This document shows, one piece after another, positions 1-8,494 of a stretch of 64,000 nucleotides of DNA (position 1 is its first letter; the number at the start of each line of letters is the position of its first letter). Below the pieces are notes generated by a model. That model was not told where the DNA came from, searched no databases, and saw only the letters and a program-made list of their open reading frames with translations. A program made the position numbers and the translations under genes. The stretch covers positions 62,001 through 126,000 of the forward strand of contig NZ_CALIST010000055.1 in the NCBI RefSeq assembly GCF_938041645.1, read 5' to 3'. This DNA comes from an uncultured Campylobacter sp. Lineage in GTDB: Bacteria > Campylobacterota > Campylobacteria > Campylobacterales > Campylobacteraceae.

Positions 1-2
1 AC

Positions 3-2021
3 GTTTCAAACGCCTGGGAACTGCGTCAAATCCCAGCTTCCAACCCGCACAGCAGCGATTGCGAGCTGCTTTATTACGAGATCAAACGCCGCGGCATAGG
101 CGATCCGCGTGAAAAAATTTATCGCGTTAGCAGTGACATAAATTTTAGCGTTCTGCATGCAGGAGCGCGCTTTGGCTGGGATTTCTCAAACGAGCGGGCG
201 AGCAAAAACGAAGCGGTTTTTAACTGCATCGTGCGCGGCATCGAGGACGGCGAGATTAAAAATATTAAATTTAATAGCTTCATCACCAATGAGGAAGCTC
301 GGATTTTAGAGCTTTTGCGGCAAAAATTTAAGCTCGCTCTGATTAACGACGAAGCGCTTGCGTATCAAAAATTCCTGTGCGAATTTTCAAAGCTTAGCGG
401 CACGAAATTTTATAATGCGGATTCACAGACGATTAAAAACAGCGATTTTATAGTAGTTTGCGGCACGTTTTTACGTAGCGACGCTCCAAATCTAGGCTAT
501 GCGGTAAATAGCGCCTGCAAGCTAAATAAGGCAAGCGGGATCTATTTTCATCCGTTTTGCGACGAGGGCATTAAGGGCTTTAGTAAAAATTTCATCCATC
601 AGCCGCACGCCGCGGGGTTGGAGGCGCAGATCCTGCTTTGGATCTTACAGAAATTCGGACATGATTTGCCTGAGTGGCTGGATACGAAACTTGCGGCGGA
701 ATTTAAAATTTCGCGCGCCGCGGCGAAGCAAAATTTAGACGAGAAACCCGCGGGTTCGCGAAATCATGAGAATTCTGCGGAGGCAAATGGTGCCGAGAAC
801 GTTGCGAGTGCGAGCGGCGACGAAGATTCCGCGAGCGCGGACGGCGGCGCTGAAAATCCCGCAAAAAATTCCGCGCAGAATTCTGAGAATCCCGCGGAAA
901 GTAAAATTTCAAATTTTGCCCGCGCGCTGGGTCTGAACGAGCAGAAAGCGGATGAGCTTTTGGCTAAAAAGGAGCATTTTTCGCTCATCATCGGCGAGGA
1001 TTTTATCCGCACGCCAAATAGCGCCACGCTCGCGCGCCTAGCGGCTTTAGTGCAGCGCTACACACCATTTAAAGTACTAGTGGTGCCACCGCGCACTAAC
1101 AGCCTGGGCGTCGCGCTCATCTGTGAGCTTAGCGCGCAAGAAAATGCGGGCGAGACGCTAGGCTACAATGAAGCGGGCGATATTAGCTTCGGCGTGCTGG
1201 AAGCCGATCTGGACGCGCCTAGCTTGGTGCAGCAGGAGGGCACGTTTACGAACTACGACAAGCGCGTAGTGCCTAGCAATGCGGCGCTTGATTACGGCGG
1301 ATACGAGCTAAACGACATCGCCTGTGCGCTTGGGGTTTGCGCGGAGTACGCGATCGACTATACGCCTAGCTTGGGTGCGGATTTTGAGCCGATTAAATTT
1401 GACGATTTAGAAAATTTCTACGACAACGGCGGCGCAAATCACCGCGGATATGAGCTGCGAAACGAGGAGCTCGCTGCTAGCGAGGAAGAGTTTGAAATTT
1501 CGCTTTCAGCGCCGCTTAGCGCGGGCGCGGGCGAAATTTTAATCTATGAGGCAAATCCGCTGCATCAATTCAATAAATTTAGCGGCGCAAGCAGCGGGCT
1601 GGGCGAAGCGGGCGCGCTGTATCTAAGCCCTGGCATCGCCGAAGCTCTGGGCGTAAGCGCGGGCGACGTCGTTAAAATTTACCAAGCAGACGGCGCGAGC
1701 AACGATAAAAAAACTAGCGACGCGGGCAAAACGAGTGCCGCTAATGATAAAAGCGGCGCCGGTCGTGCAAAAAAAGCGGATCGTGCAAGCGGTACTCGTA
1801 AAGCCGATGCCGCCGGTAATGAAAATAGCGAAAGCGGCGCAGAGGGGCTCGTAAGCTTAAAGCGCGAAATCGTCGCTAGCGTAAAGATCGATCCAGGCTT
1901 TAGCGGGGCCTATCTGCCGTATTTTGATGAGAAGCTGCGCGGCGAGATGTTTTTCAAAACCTCGCGCTATGCAAGGGTGAAAATCGAGAAAATTTCAAAT
2001 TCCAAAGGAGAGGGCAGATGA
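3..2021 (+). CDS. nuoG: NADH-quinone oxidoreductase subunit G, 5' end outside the window
   Basis: This is the large iron-sulfur/molybdopterin-fold subunit of the peripheral arm of respiratory complex I. The reading frame is open from base 3 with no stop or convincing start, so the N-terminal part with the Fe-S ligands lies upstream. The GTG near 231 is internal, not the true start. About 672 residues are visible. Two low-complexity segments rich in Asn, Ser, Ala and Glu interrupt the conserved fold, at about bases 690-905 and 1690-1850, making the protein longer than usual. The stop overlaps the nuoH start (ATGA). Identification rests on position directly before nuoH-nuoN and on the C-terminal NuoG-like fold. 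In Campylobacter, complex I is thought to take electrons from flavodoxin rather than NADH (known for C. jejuni; not visible here). Confidence 0.9.
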   Translation, partial: VSNAWELRQIPASNPHSSDCELLYYEIKRRGIGDPREKIYRVSSDINFSVLHAGARFGWDFSNERASKNEAVFNCIVRGIEDGEIKNIKFNSFITNEEARILELLRQKFKLALINDEALAYQKFLCEFSKLSGTKFYNADSQTIKNSDFIVVCGTFLRSDAPNLGYAVNSACKLNKASGIYFHPFCDEGIKGFSKNFIHQPHAAGLEAQILLWILQKFGHDLPEWLDTKLAAEFKISRAAAKQNLDEKPAGSRNHENSAEANGAENVASASGDEDSASADGGAENPAKNSAQNSENPAESKISNFARALGLNEQKADELLAKKEHFSLIIGEDFIRTPNSATLARLAALVQRYTPFKVLVVPPRTNSLGVALICELSAQENAGETLGYNEAGDISFGVLEADLDAPSLVQQEGTFTNYDKRVVPSNAALDYGGYELNDIACALGVCAEYAIDYTPSLGADFEPIKFDDLENFYDNGGANHRGYELRNEELAASEEEFEISLSAPLSAGAGEILIYEANPLHQFNKFSGASSGLGEAGALYLSPGIAEALGVSAGDVVKIYQADGASNDKKTSDAGKTSAANDKSGAGRAKKADRASGTRKADAAGNENSESGAEGLVSLKREIVASVKIDPGFSGAYLPYFDEKLRGEMFFKTSRYARVKIEKISNSKGEGR

Positions 2022-3013
2022 GCGATAGTGCATTTTATTTCGTAGCTACCGTCTTAAAGGCGCTCGTGATTTTAGCCGTCATCGCGCTGCTCTCAGGGCT
2101 TGCGACCTATGCCGAGCGCAAAGCGCTTGCCTTTATGCAGCGCAGGATCGGACCCTCTATGGTCGGGCCTGCGGGACTTTTGCAGGTGGGCGCGGATATG
2201 ATAAAGCTTTTTACCAAAGAGGACGCGATCCCTGCGCGGGCGAATAAGCTTCTTTTTAAAATCGCGCCGATAATATCGGCTACGGGAGCTTTCGTGGCGC
2301 TTTCGGTAGTGCCGCTGCTGCCGGAGTTTACTATCGGCGGGCGGACTATACAGCCGATTTTAAGCGATATAAATGTGGGAATTTTATTCCTACTCGGAGC
2401 TAGCGGCACCTGCGTTTACGGACTGCTGATCGGAGGGCTTGCGAGCTACAATAAATGGGGCACTATAGGCGCGTTTCGCGCGTTTTTGCAGATTACCTGT
2501 TTTGAGGTGATAAACGGGCTTAGCCTAATCCCTATCGTGATGATCACCGGCTCGCTTTCGCTTATAGACATCGTAAGCGCCCAAAGCGGCGGCATCGACA
2601 AGTGGTTTATCTGGAAAGAGCCCGTCTGTTTCGCGCTATTTCTCATCGCCGCTTTCGTAGAGTGCAACCGCACGCCGCTATGCCTCACCGAAAACGAAAC
2701 CGAGATCGTAGCGGGCGCGGGTACGGCGTATTCGGGTATGCGCTGGGGTATGTTTTTTATCGGCGAGTACGCCAATATCATAACCTACTCAGTTGTTACG
2801 ACGCTGCTGTTTTTGGGCGGATTTAACGCGTTTTGGTTTATCCCCGGCGGCGTTATGATGGTATTAAAATCAAGCCTCGTGTTTTTCTGCTTCCTATGGG
2901 CGCGCGCGGCGTGGCCGCATCTACGCCCCGATCAGCTGATGGGGCTTTGCTGGAAAGTCTGCATGCCATTAGCTCTTGCTTGCGTGCTAATTACCGCGCT
3001 AGCGATCGTTTAA
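2018..3013 (+). CDS. nuoH: NADH-quinone oxidoreductase subunit H
   Basis: NuoH is the inner-membrane subunit of complex I that helps form the quinone-binding pocket and links the peripheral arm to the proton-pumping arm. The 331-residue protein is highly hydrophobic with about eight membrane segments. It carries family hallmarks such as YAERKALAFMQRRIGP near residue 31 and the acidic loop ECNRTPLCLTENETEIVAG near residue 213. Length is normal for the family and no insert is present. The ATG overlaps the nuoG stop by four bases and has a strong upstream AAAGGAGAGG, implying translational coupling. It is co-transcribed with the other nuo genes. Confidence 0.97.
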   Translation: MSDSAFYFVATVLKALVILAVIALLSGLATYAERKALAFMQRRIGPSMVGPAGLLQVGADMIKLFTKEDAIPARANKLLFKIAPIISATGAFVALSVVPLLPEFTIGGRTIQPILSDINVGILFLLGASGTCVYGLLIGGLASYNKWGTIGAFRAFLQITCFEVINGLSLIPIVMITGSLSLIDIVSAQSGGIDKWFIWKEPVCFALFLIAAFVECNRTPLCLTENETEIVAGAGTAYSGMRWGMFFIGEYANIITYSVVTTLLFLGGFNAFWFIPGGVMMVLKSSLVFFCFLWARAAWPHLRPDQLMGLCWKVCMPLALACVLITALAIV

Positions 3014-3023
3014 GGAGGGTACG

Positions 3024-4268
3024 ATGGCAAGATACGCCCAGATCGATAAACGAACCCCTATTAAATCCGGCGGTGATAAGCTTCGTAGATTTCTAACCCG
3101 CACCTTTCGCGGCGAGCTTTTCGTGGGGCTGTGGGTGGTGCTAAAAAATATGTTTAAGCGCGGCGGCTCGCACACGCTTCGATATCCTATGGAAAAATTT
3201 GTCATGCCGCCTAGATACCGCGGCGTGCACAAGCTTATGCGCCTGCTTGAAAGCGGCAGCGAACGCTGCATCGGATGCGGCTTGTGCGAGAAGATCTGCG
3301 TGGCAAACTGCATCGCGATGGAGACCAGCCTCGGCGCCGACGGCCGCAAAAAGGTAGATAACTACTCGATAAATTTAGGGCGCTGCGTCTATTGCGGGCT
3401 TTGCGCGGACGTCTGCCCCGAGATCGCTATCGTGCACGGCTGCGAATATGAGCTTGCTAGCGAACAGCGAGCCTACTACGGCTTCAAAGAGGATCTTTTA
3501 ATTCGCGGCGAAAATTTATGCTTAAACGGCGCGGCGCAGGAGTTTGCAGGCTACGGCAGCCTGGATGAAAACGCAGGCGCGCGGATCAAGGTGACGCCGA
3601 ACGCTTATATAAAAAGCGACGCCGCAAGCGACGAGCTAAGCTTAAAGAGCGCGGATTCAAATTTAAAAAATAGCGCCGTGGAAAGCTCCAAAAAAGAGGG
3701 TGCCGCTAGCGATAAAATTCTATTTTCAGGCGCGGACTTAAGTGGCAAAATTTTATCCGAGCGACAAAATACCGAACGGGCGAGCTTAAAGGAAAGCTCC
3801 ACCGCGGACGTCGAAAACTCTAAAGAAAATTCCGTTACGGACGCTCAAAATTCCGCGCTTGATTCGCAGCGAAATTCCAAAGAAAGCTTCGCCTCTCAAA
3901 GCGCCGATGATTCCACTACGGATAGTAAAAATTTGGCGGAGAATTCTAAAGAAAATTTCGCTCCGCAGAGCGCCGACGATTCCGCCGTTCAAAGTAAAAA
4001 TTTTAAAGAGAATTCGGTTGCGCCGCACGTCGAGAATTCCACAGGCGGTCTTGCTACAGACGACGATTCCGTGGAAAATTCTAAAGAAAATTCCGCCATG
4101 CAAGACTCGGGGAGTTCCGTCGCGCGAGGTAAAAAATCTAAGGCAAATTCCAAAAAGAATTCCATTGCGGAAGCTGAAAATTCTACGTTTGATTCGGTGC
4201 GAAATTCCAAAGAAAATTCCGCCTCGCAATGCGCCGAAGATTCCGCCGCGCAGGGGGAGGAGCAATGA
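3024..4268 (+). CDS. nuoI: NADH-quinone oxidoreductase subunit I with a long repetitive C-terminal tail
   Basis: NuoI carries the two 4Fe-4S clusters (N6a, N6b) that pass electrons towards quinone in complex I. Both ferredoxin motifs are intact: CIGCGLCEKICVANC near residue 82 and CVYCGLCADVCP near residue 120. The conserved protein ends near residue 190. The remaining roughly 220 residues are a Ser/Asn/Lys/Glu-rich, repeat-like, probably disordered tail, about doubling the usual length of 160-215 residues. At DNA level the tail holds a recurring TAAAGAAAATTCC-like unit at 3821, 3878, 3947, 4004, 4082, 4151 and 4208, always in frame. The start has a textbook AAGGAGG upstream. The TGA overlaps the nuoJ ATG. 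The ferredoxin part is certain; I do not recognise the tail. Confidence 0.96.
   Translation: MARYAQIDKRTPIKSGGDKLRRFLTRTFRGELFVGLWVVLKNMFKRGGSHTLRYPMEKFVMPPRYRGVHKLMRLLESGSERCIGCGLCEKICVANCIAMETSLGADGRKKVDNYSINLGRCVYCGLCADVCPEIAIVHGCEYELASEQRAYYGFKEDLLIRGENLCLNGAAQEFAGYGSLDENAGARIKVTPNAYIKSDAASDELSLKSADSNLKNSAVESSKKEGAASDKILFSGADLSGKILSERQNTERASLKESSTADVENSKENSVTDAQNSALDSQRNSKESFASQSADDSTTDSKNLAENSKENFAPQSADDSAVQSKNFKENSVAPHVENSTGGLATDDDSVENSKENSAMQDSGSSVARGKKSKANSKKNSIAEAENSTFDSVRNSKENSASQCAEDSAAQGEEQ
3600..4262 (+). repeat. Degenerate in-frame repeat array forming the NuoI tail
   Basis: A short unit, TAAAGAAAATTCC and close variants, recurs seven times with spacings of 57, 69, 57, 78, 69 and 57 bases. 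All spacings are multiples of three, with a larger period of about 126-135 bases. The array is dense in RAATTY hexamers (AAATTC, GAATTC, AAATTT). It is depleted of stop codons in several frames on both strands, which creates long antisense open frames that are not genes. Confidence 0.85.
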
Positions 4269-4792
4269 TACAAACGCTTGCATTTTATTTTTTCAGCGCG
4301 GTTTGCCTGGTGCTTTTCGGCATCAGCGTTTTTAGCAAAAACGTCCTTTACGCCCTTAGCGCGCTGGCCGGCGGCATGGTCTTTATGAGCGGATTTTTCT
4401 TTTTGCTGGATGCGGAGTTTTTGGGCGTAGTGCAGATCATAGTTTATACTGGCGCCGTGATCGTGCTTTACGGCTTCGCGCTGATGTTTTTGGGCGCGGA
4501 CAAAAACGTAAGCGAGCCGAAAAAAGGAGCAAGGCTATTTTTCGCGCTTAGCGGCGTGATCGCATTTTTGCTCGTGATTATCGTGCTTGGTGCGGTGGTT
4601 GCGAACAACGTAGAAACGCTTAAAATTTTAAACACCGACGACACCGAGGCGCTTGGGATGATTATCTTTACGAAATATCTGGCGATTTTCGAGCTTGCCG
4701 CCGTGATGCTGCTCGTGGCGATGATCTGCGCTATCGTGCTTGCGCATGAGCAGATGGACGCGAGCCTGAGCTACGAAGAGAGCGAGGGATAA
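4265..4792 (+). CDS. nuoJ: NADH-quinone oxidoreductase subunit J
   Basis: NuoJ is a small membrane subunit of the complex I proton-pumping arm. The 175-residue protein has five hydrophobic segments and the typical segment FLGVVQIIVYTGAVIVLYGF around residue 55. I chose the ATG at 4265, which overlaps the nuoI stop and follows GGGGGAGGA. An upstream in-frame start at 4229 would add twelve residues inside the nuoI tail and has no such ribosome site. nuoK follows one base after the stop. Confidence 0.95.
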   Translation: MIQTLAFYFFSAVCLVLFGISVFSKNVLYALSALAGGMVFMSGFFFLLDAEFLGVVQIIVYTGAVIVLYGFALMFLGADKNVSEPKKGARLFFALSGVIAFLLVIIVLGAVVANNVETLKILNTDDTEALGMIIFTKYLAIFELAAVMLLVAMICAIVLAHEQMDASLSYEESEG

Positions 4793-4793
4793 A

Positions 4794-5117
4794 ATGGGTC
4801 TAAATCACTATCTGATCGTCGCTGCGATGATGTTTGGGCTCGGGCTTGCAGGTATGATGAAGCGACGGAATTTAATAATGCTCTTTTTTTCGAGCGAAAT
4901 TTTATTAAACGCCGCAAATTTAGCTCTTGTCGCCGTGGCGAAATTTTACGACAACATAAACGGCGAAATTTTTGCGCTTTTCATCGTCGCAATCGCTGCG
5001 AGCGAGATGGCCGTGGGGCTTGGACTACTCATCTTGTGGTATAAGAAAACAGGCAGTATCGAACTTGACAGCTTCGTAAACTTTAAAAATCCTTCCAAGG
5101 ATGGGTCTGATGCTTGA
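4794..5117 (+). CDS. nuoK: NADH-quinone oxidoreductase subunit K
   Basis: NuoK is an MrpC-like antiporter-related subunit of the complex I membrane arm, carrying conserved membrane glutamates used in proton translocation. The 107-residue protein has three membrane segments. Glutamates sit in the expected places, in SSEILLNAANLALVA and in AIAASEMAVGLGLLI. Length is typical. It starts one base after nuoJ and overlaps the start of nuoL. Confidence 0.95.
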   Translation: MGLNHYLIVAAMMFGLGLAGMMKRRNLIMLFFSSEILLNAANLALVAVAKFYDNINGEIFALFIVAIAASEMAVGLGLLILWYKKTGSIELDSFVNFKNPSKDGSDA

Positions 5118-6957
5118 TACCGTTTTTGTGTGGCTTTTAATCGCCCTTTTCGCACCGCTTGCCTCGGCGATCTTCGCAGGTGTTTTCATTCGCGCCAAAG
5201 ATAAGATGTTTATTGGCGTAGTCTGCTCGGCGCTGGTGATTTTAAGTACTATCGCGTCGCTTGCTTTGATGGAGCTCGTCTCTGACAACCGCCTAATCAG
5301 CGTAAGCTTAGCCGATTTCATAAGCACGGGATTTTTGGACGCAAAATTTAGCTTTCTCATAGATAGCGTCAGTGCGGTGATGATGGTGGTCGTAGGCATC
5401 GTATCCAGCGTCGTGCACGTGTATTCGATCTACTATATGTGGGATGATGAAAACTTCGCTAAATTTTTCAGCTTCCTGGGCCTTTTCGTATTTTCGATGC
5501 TGGTTTTGGTAACGAGCGATAATTTTTTAGGACTTTTCATCGGTTGGGAGGGGGTCGGACTCTGCTCATGGCTGCTAATAGGCTTTTGGTATGATAGGAG
5601 CAATTACAGCTGGTGCGCCAACGAAGCTTTCATAATGAACCGCATCGCAGATCTTGGGATGCTGCTTGGAATTTTTCTGATCTATTTAAATTTCGGCTCG
5701 CTGCGGTACGAGGTGGTGTTTGCGAACGCAGCGAGCTTGGAGCCTGAAATTTTAACTCTGATCGCAGCACTTTTATTTATCGGCGCGATAGGCAAAAGCG
5801 CGCAGTTTCCGTTCCATACCTGGCTTGCCGACGCGATGGCGGGTCCGACGCCCGTGTCCGCGCTTATTCACGCAGCGACGATGGTTACGGCGGGCGTTTA
5901 TCTGGTGATCCGCGCAAACGCAATTTTCGCGCTCGCGCCCGAAGTAAGCGGCTTTATCGTCTGCTTGGGCGCTTTCGTGGCGGTCTTTGCGGCGTCGATG
6001 GCGCTGGTTCATAATGATCTTAAAAAGATCATCGCCTACTCCACGCTTTCGCAGCTTGGCTATATGTTCGTAGCCGCGGGGCTCGGGGCGTATTGGATCG
6101 CGCTATTTCATCTGGCGACGCATGCGTTTTTCAAGGCACTTCTATTTTTGGGCGCGGGCAACGTAATGCACGCGATGAAAGACGATCTAAATATCCAAAA
6201 TATGGGCGGATTATATAAGTTTATGCGACCGACGGCGATTTTAATGTGCATAGGCTCGCTCGCGCTTTGCGGATTTTATCCGTTCGCTGGTTTTTTTTCA
6301 AAAGATAAAATTTTAGAAGCGGTGTGGAGTGCGGACGCATATTTTATCTGGGCGCTGCTGTTTGCGGGCGCTGCGATGACGACGTTTTACAGCGTGCGTC
6401 TGATAATGCTCGTGTTTTTCGGCAAGCAAAATTTTACCCACCATCCGCACGAGGCGAAAGGCTTTGCCCTCATCGCGATGGGCGTGTTAGCCGTGCCTGC
6501 AGTGATCGCGGGCTTTTTCGAGCACGATTTTGCTGAGTTCGTGCTTAGCATACTACCGGGCTTTAAAGCTTCGATCCCGCACGGCGTGGAGGTAATTTTG
6601 ATCGCCATAACGCTAGCGATGATAAACGCGGTAGCGATCGGCACGATTTGGACATACGGCAAGGGCAAATTTAGCCAAAATTTAAAGAACTGCAAATTTT
6701 ATAAAATTTTGATCGCTCAGTATTTTATCCCGCAAATTTACGAGCGCGTGATCGTGCGCGGATACGCTAAGCTTAGCGAGATCTGCGCTAAATGCGACGG
6801 CGCGATCATAGATGCCAGCGTCGATCTGATCGCTCGCGTGGCGGTAAAAAGCGGCGAAGGTGCGGATCGCGTAAGCAATAGCGGAGATTTGAGCGCAAAT
6901 TTAAGGTGGATGGTTTTGGGATCTTTCATTTTGCTGATTTTGGCGTTTGCGCTGTGA
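5110..6957 (+). CDS. nuoL: NADH-quinone oxidoreductase subunit L
   Basis: NuoL is the distal antiporter-like proton-pumping subunit of complex I, with the long lateral helix along the membrane arm. The 615-residue protein has about 15 membrane segments. It carries the signature GWEGVGLCSWLLIGFW near residue 147 and the channel region HTWLADAMAGPTPVSALIHA near residue 235. I prefer ATG 5110, since the AAGGA at 5097-5101 is eight bases upstream. The earlier ATG at 5101 overlaps that ribosome site. The gene overlaps nuoK by eight bases. No low-complexity insert is visible. Confidence 0.95.
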   Translation: MLDTVFVWLLIALFAPLASAIFAGVFIRAKDKMFIGVVCSALVILSTIASLALMELVSDNRLISVSLADFISTGFLDAKFSFLIDSVSAVMMVVVGIVSSVVHVYSIYYMWDDENFAKFFSFLGLFVFSMLVLVTSDNFLGLFIGWEGVGLCSWLLIGFWYDRSNYSWCANEAFIMNRIADLGMLLGIFLIYLNFGSLRYEVVFANAASLEPEILTLIAALLFIGAIGKSAQFPFHTWLADAMAGPTPVSALIHAATMVTAGVYLVIRANAIFALAPEVSGFIVCLGAFVAVFAASMALVHNDLKKIIAYSTLSQLGYMFVAAGLGAYWIALFHLATHAFFKALLFLGAGNVMHAMKDDLNIQNMGGLYKFMRPTAILMCIGSLALCGFYPFAGFFSKDKILEAVWSADAYFIWALLFAGAAMTTFYSVRLIMLVFFGKQNFTHHPHEAKGFALIAMGVLAVPAVIAGFFEHDFAEFVLSILPGFKASIPHGVEVILIAITLAMINAVAIGTIWTYGKGKFSQNLKNCKFYKILIAQYFIPQIYERVIVRGYAKLSEICAKCDGAIIDASVDLIARVAVKSGEGADRVSNSGDLSANLRWMVLGSFILLILAFAL

Positions 6958-6964
6958 GGTGGGC

Positions 6965-8494
6965 ATGGAATACTTTTTAAGTTTGGTTATATTTTTTCCG
7001 GCGGTAGCTGCGGTTTTGGGCTTTTTGATCGACGAAGCGAGCATTAAGACCTACGCCGTTACGATGAGCTTTATAGAGTTCGTGCTTTCGCTCGTTTTGT
7101 GGATACTCTACGAGCCGGTGGACGGCATCGCGTTTAGCGTGCTGCACCCTTTCATAAGCGAATACGGCATCAACTACTTCATCGGCGTGGACGGAATTTC
7201 GCTGTTTTTAGTGATCCTAAGCACGCTGGTTACATTTTTAGCGCTGCTTAGCCTAAGCATTAAAGAGCGCGCCAAAAATTTAATCATCTGCATTCTGTTT
7301 TTAGAGATGACGATGGTGGGCGTTTTCGTGGCGCTGGATGCGATTTTGTTTTACATCTTTTGGGAACTTTCGCTTATTCCGATGCTCTATATCATCGGCG
7401 CGTGGGGCAGCGGCAAGAGAATTTACGCCGCGGTAAAATTTTTCATCTACACCTTTCTAGGCTCCATGTTTCTACTCGTAGGACTCGTAGCGATGAGCTA
7501 TTTCTATCACGAGGCTACGGGCGAGTATAGCTTTAATATCCTAAACTGGCAGAGCCTATCGCTGCCGCTTAGTACGCAAATTCCTCTATTTTTGACATTT
7601 TCGGTCGCTTTTGCGATCAAGACGCCTTGCTTTCCTTTTCATACCTGGCTTCCGTACGCGCACGGGCAGGCCCCTACGATAGGCTCGGTTCTGCTTGCCG
7701 CCGTGCTTCTTAAAATGGGTACCTACGGCTTCGTACGATTTTCGCTGCCGCTATTTCCCGATGCGAGCGTGCATTTTAGCGGGATGATGTGCGCCGTGGC
7801 GATCGTTATGATCATCTATGCAAGCTTCATCGCCTTTGCGCAAAAGGATATCAAACAGGTTATCGCGTATAGCTCGATCGCGCATATGGGCGTCATAATG
7901 CTAGGAATTTTTTCAATGAGCCGCGAAGGAATGAGCGGCGCGGTATTTTTGATGATAAGCCACGGTATCGTAAGCGGCGGGCTTTTTATGCTTGTAGGCT
8001 TTTTATACGACCGCAGGCATACGAAGCTTTTTAGCGAGTTCGGCGGGCTTGCGCGGGTGATGCCGCTTTATGCGTTTTGCTTTTGCGTCGTGCTGCTAGG
8101 CTCGATAGGACTTCCGCTTACGATCGGCTTTGTGGGAGAATTCCTAAGCCTTGCGGGGATTTTTAAGATCAACTTTAGCTATGCGCTCTTGGGCGGGCTT
8201 GGCATCATAATGGGCGCGATCTATTCGATGAATCTTTATAAAAAGACCTTTTTCGGCGCGCTCGTGCATGATGAGAATAAAAAGCTAAGCGATTTAAACA
8301 GAACCGAGCTTTGCTCTATCATCCCGATCTGCGTGCTAGTGGTAGTGCTGGGCGTCGCGCCGAATCTGATGTTAAAGAGCATCGAGCCCAGCGTGACGCA
8401 AAGCCTTGAGTTGATGTTTAAAAAAGCCTCTCAGACCGCGACTCGCGCCTATATCGAAAAAGCAAATTTTAAGGTAAGAAGCGATGCAAAATAA
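6965..8494 (+). CDS. nuoM: NADH-quinone oxidoreductase subunit M
   Basis: NuoM is the second antiporter-like proton-pumping subunit of complex I. The 509-residue protein has about 14 membrane segments. It carries the family motifs FYIFWELSLIPMLYIIGAWG near residue 135, with the key membrane glutamate, and PCFPFHTWLPYAHGQAPT near residue 220. The ATG at 6965 follows a GAGGTGGG ribosome site. A slightly upstream in-frame start inside the nuoL end would add six residues. The stop overlaps the nuoN start by eleven bases. Confidence 0.95.
   Translation: MEYFLSLVIFFPAVAAVLGFLIDEASIKTYAVTMSFIEFVLSLVLWILYEPVDGIAFSVLHPFISEYGINYFIGVDGISLFLVILSTLVTFLALLSLSIKERAKNLIICILFLEMTMVGVFVALDAILFYIFWELSLIPMLYIIGAWGSGKRIYAAVKFFIYTFLGSMFLLVGLVAMSYFYHEATGEYSFNILNWQSLSLPLSTQIPLFLTFSVAFAIKTPCFPFHTWLPYAHGQAPTIGSVLLAAVLLKMGTYGFVRFSLPLFPDASVHFSGMMCAVAIVMIIYASFIAFAQKDIKQVIAYSSIAHMGVIMLGIFSMSREGMSGAVFLMISHGIVSGGLFMLVGFLYDRRHTKLFSEFGGLARVMPLYAFCFCVVLLGSIGLPLTIGFVGEFLSLAGIFKINFSYALLGGLGIIMGAIYSMNLYKKTFFGALVHDENKKLSDLNRTELCSIIPICVLVVVLGVAPNLMLKSIEPSVTQSLELMFKKASQTATRAYIEKANFKVRSDAK

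Noticed and set aside
231..233. GTG at 231 as the start of nuoG
   Set aside because: The frame is open back to base 3 and continues the NuoG fold, so the start is outside the window.
4229..4264. Upstream start for nuoJ
   Set aside because: It would add residues encoded inside the nuoI tail. The ATG at 4265 has the ribosome site and the usual overlap.
3786..4335. Long open frames on both strands across the NuoI tail (up to 165 codons)
   Set aside because: They arise because the repeat is poor in stop codons in several frames. They lack ribosome sites and recognisable folds.
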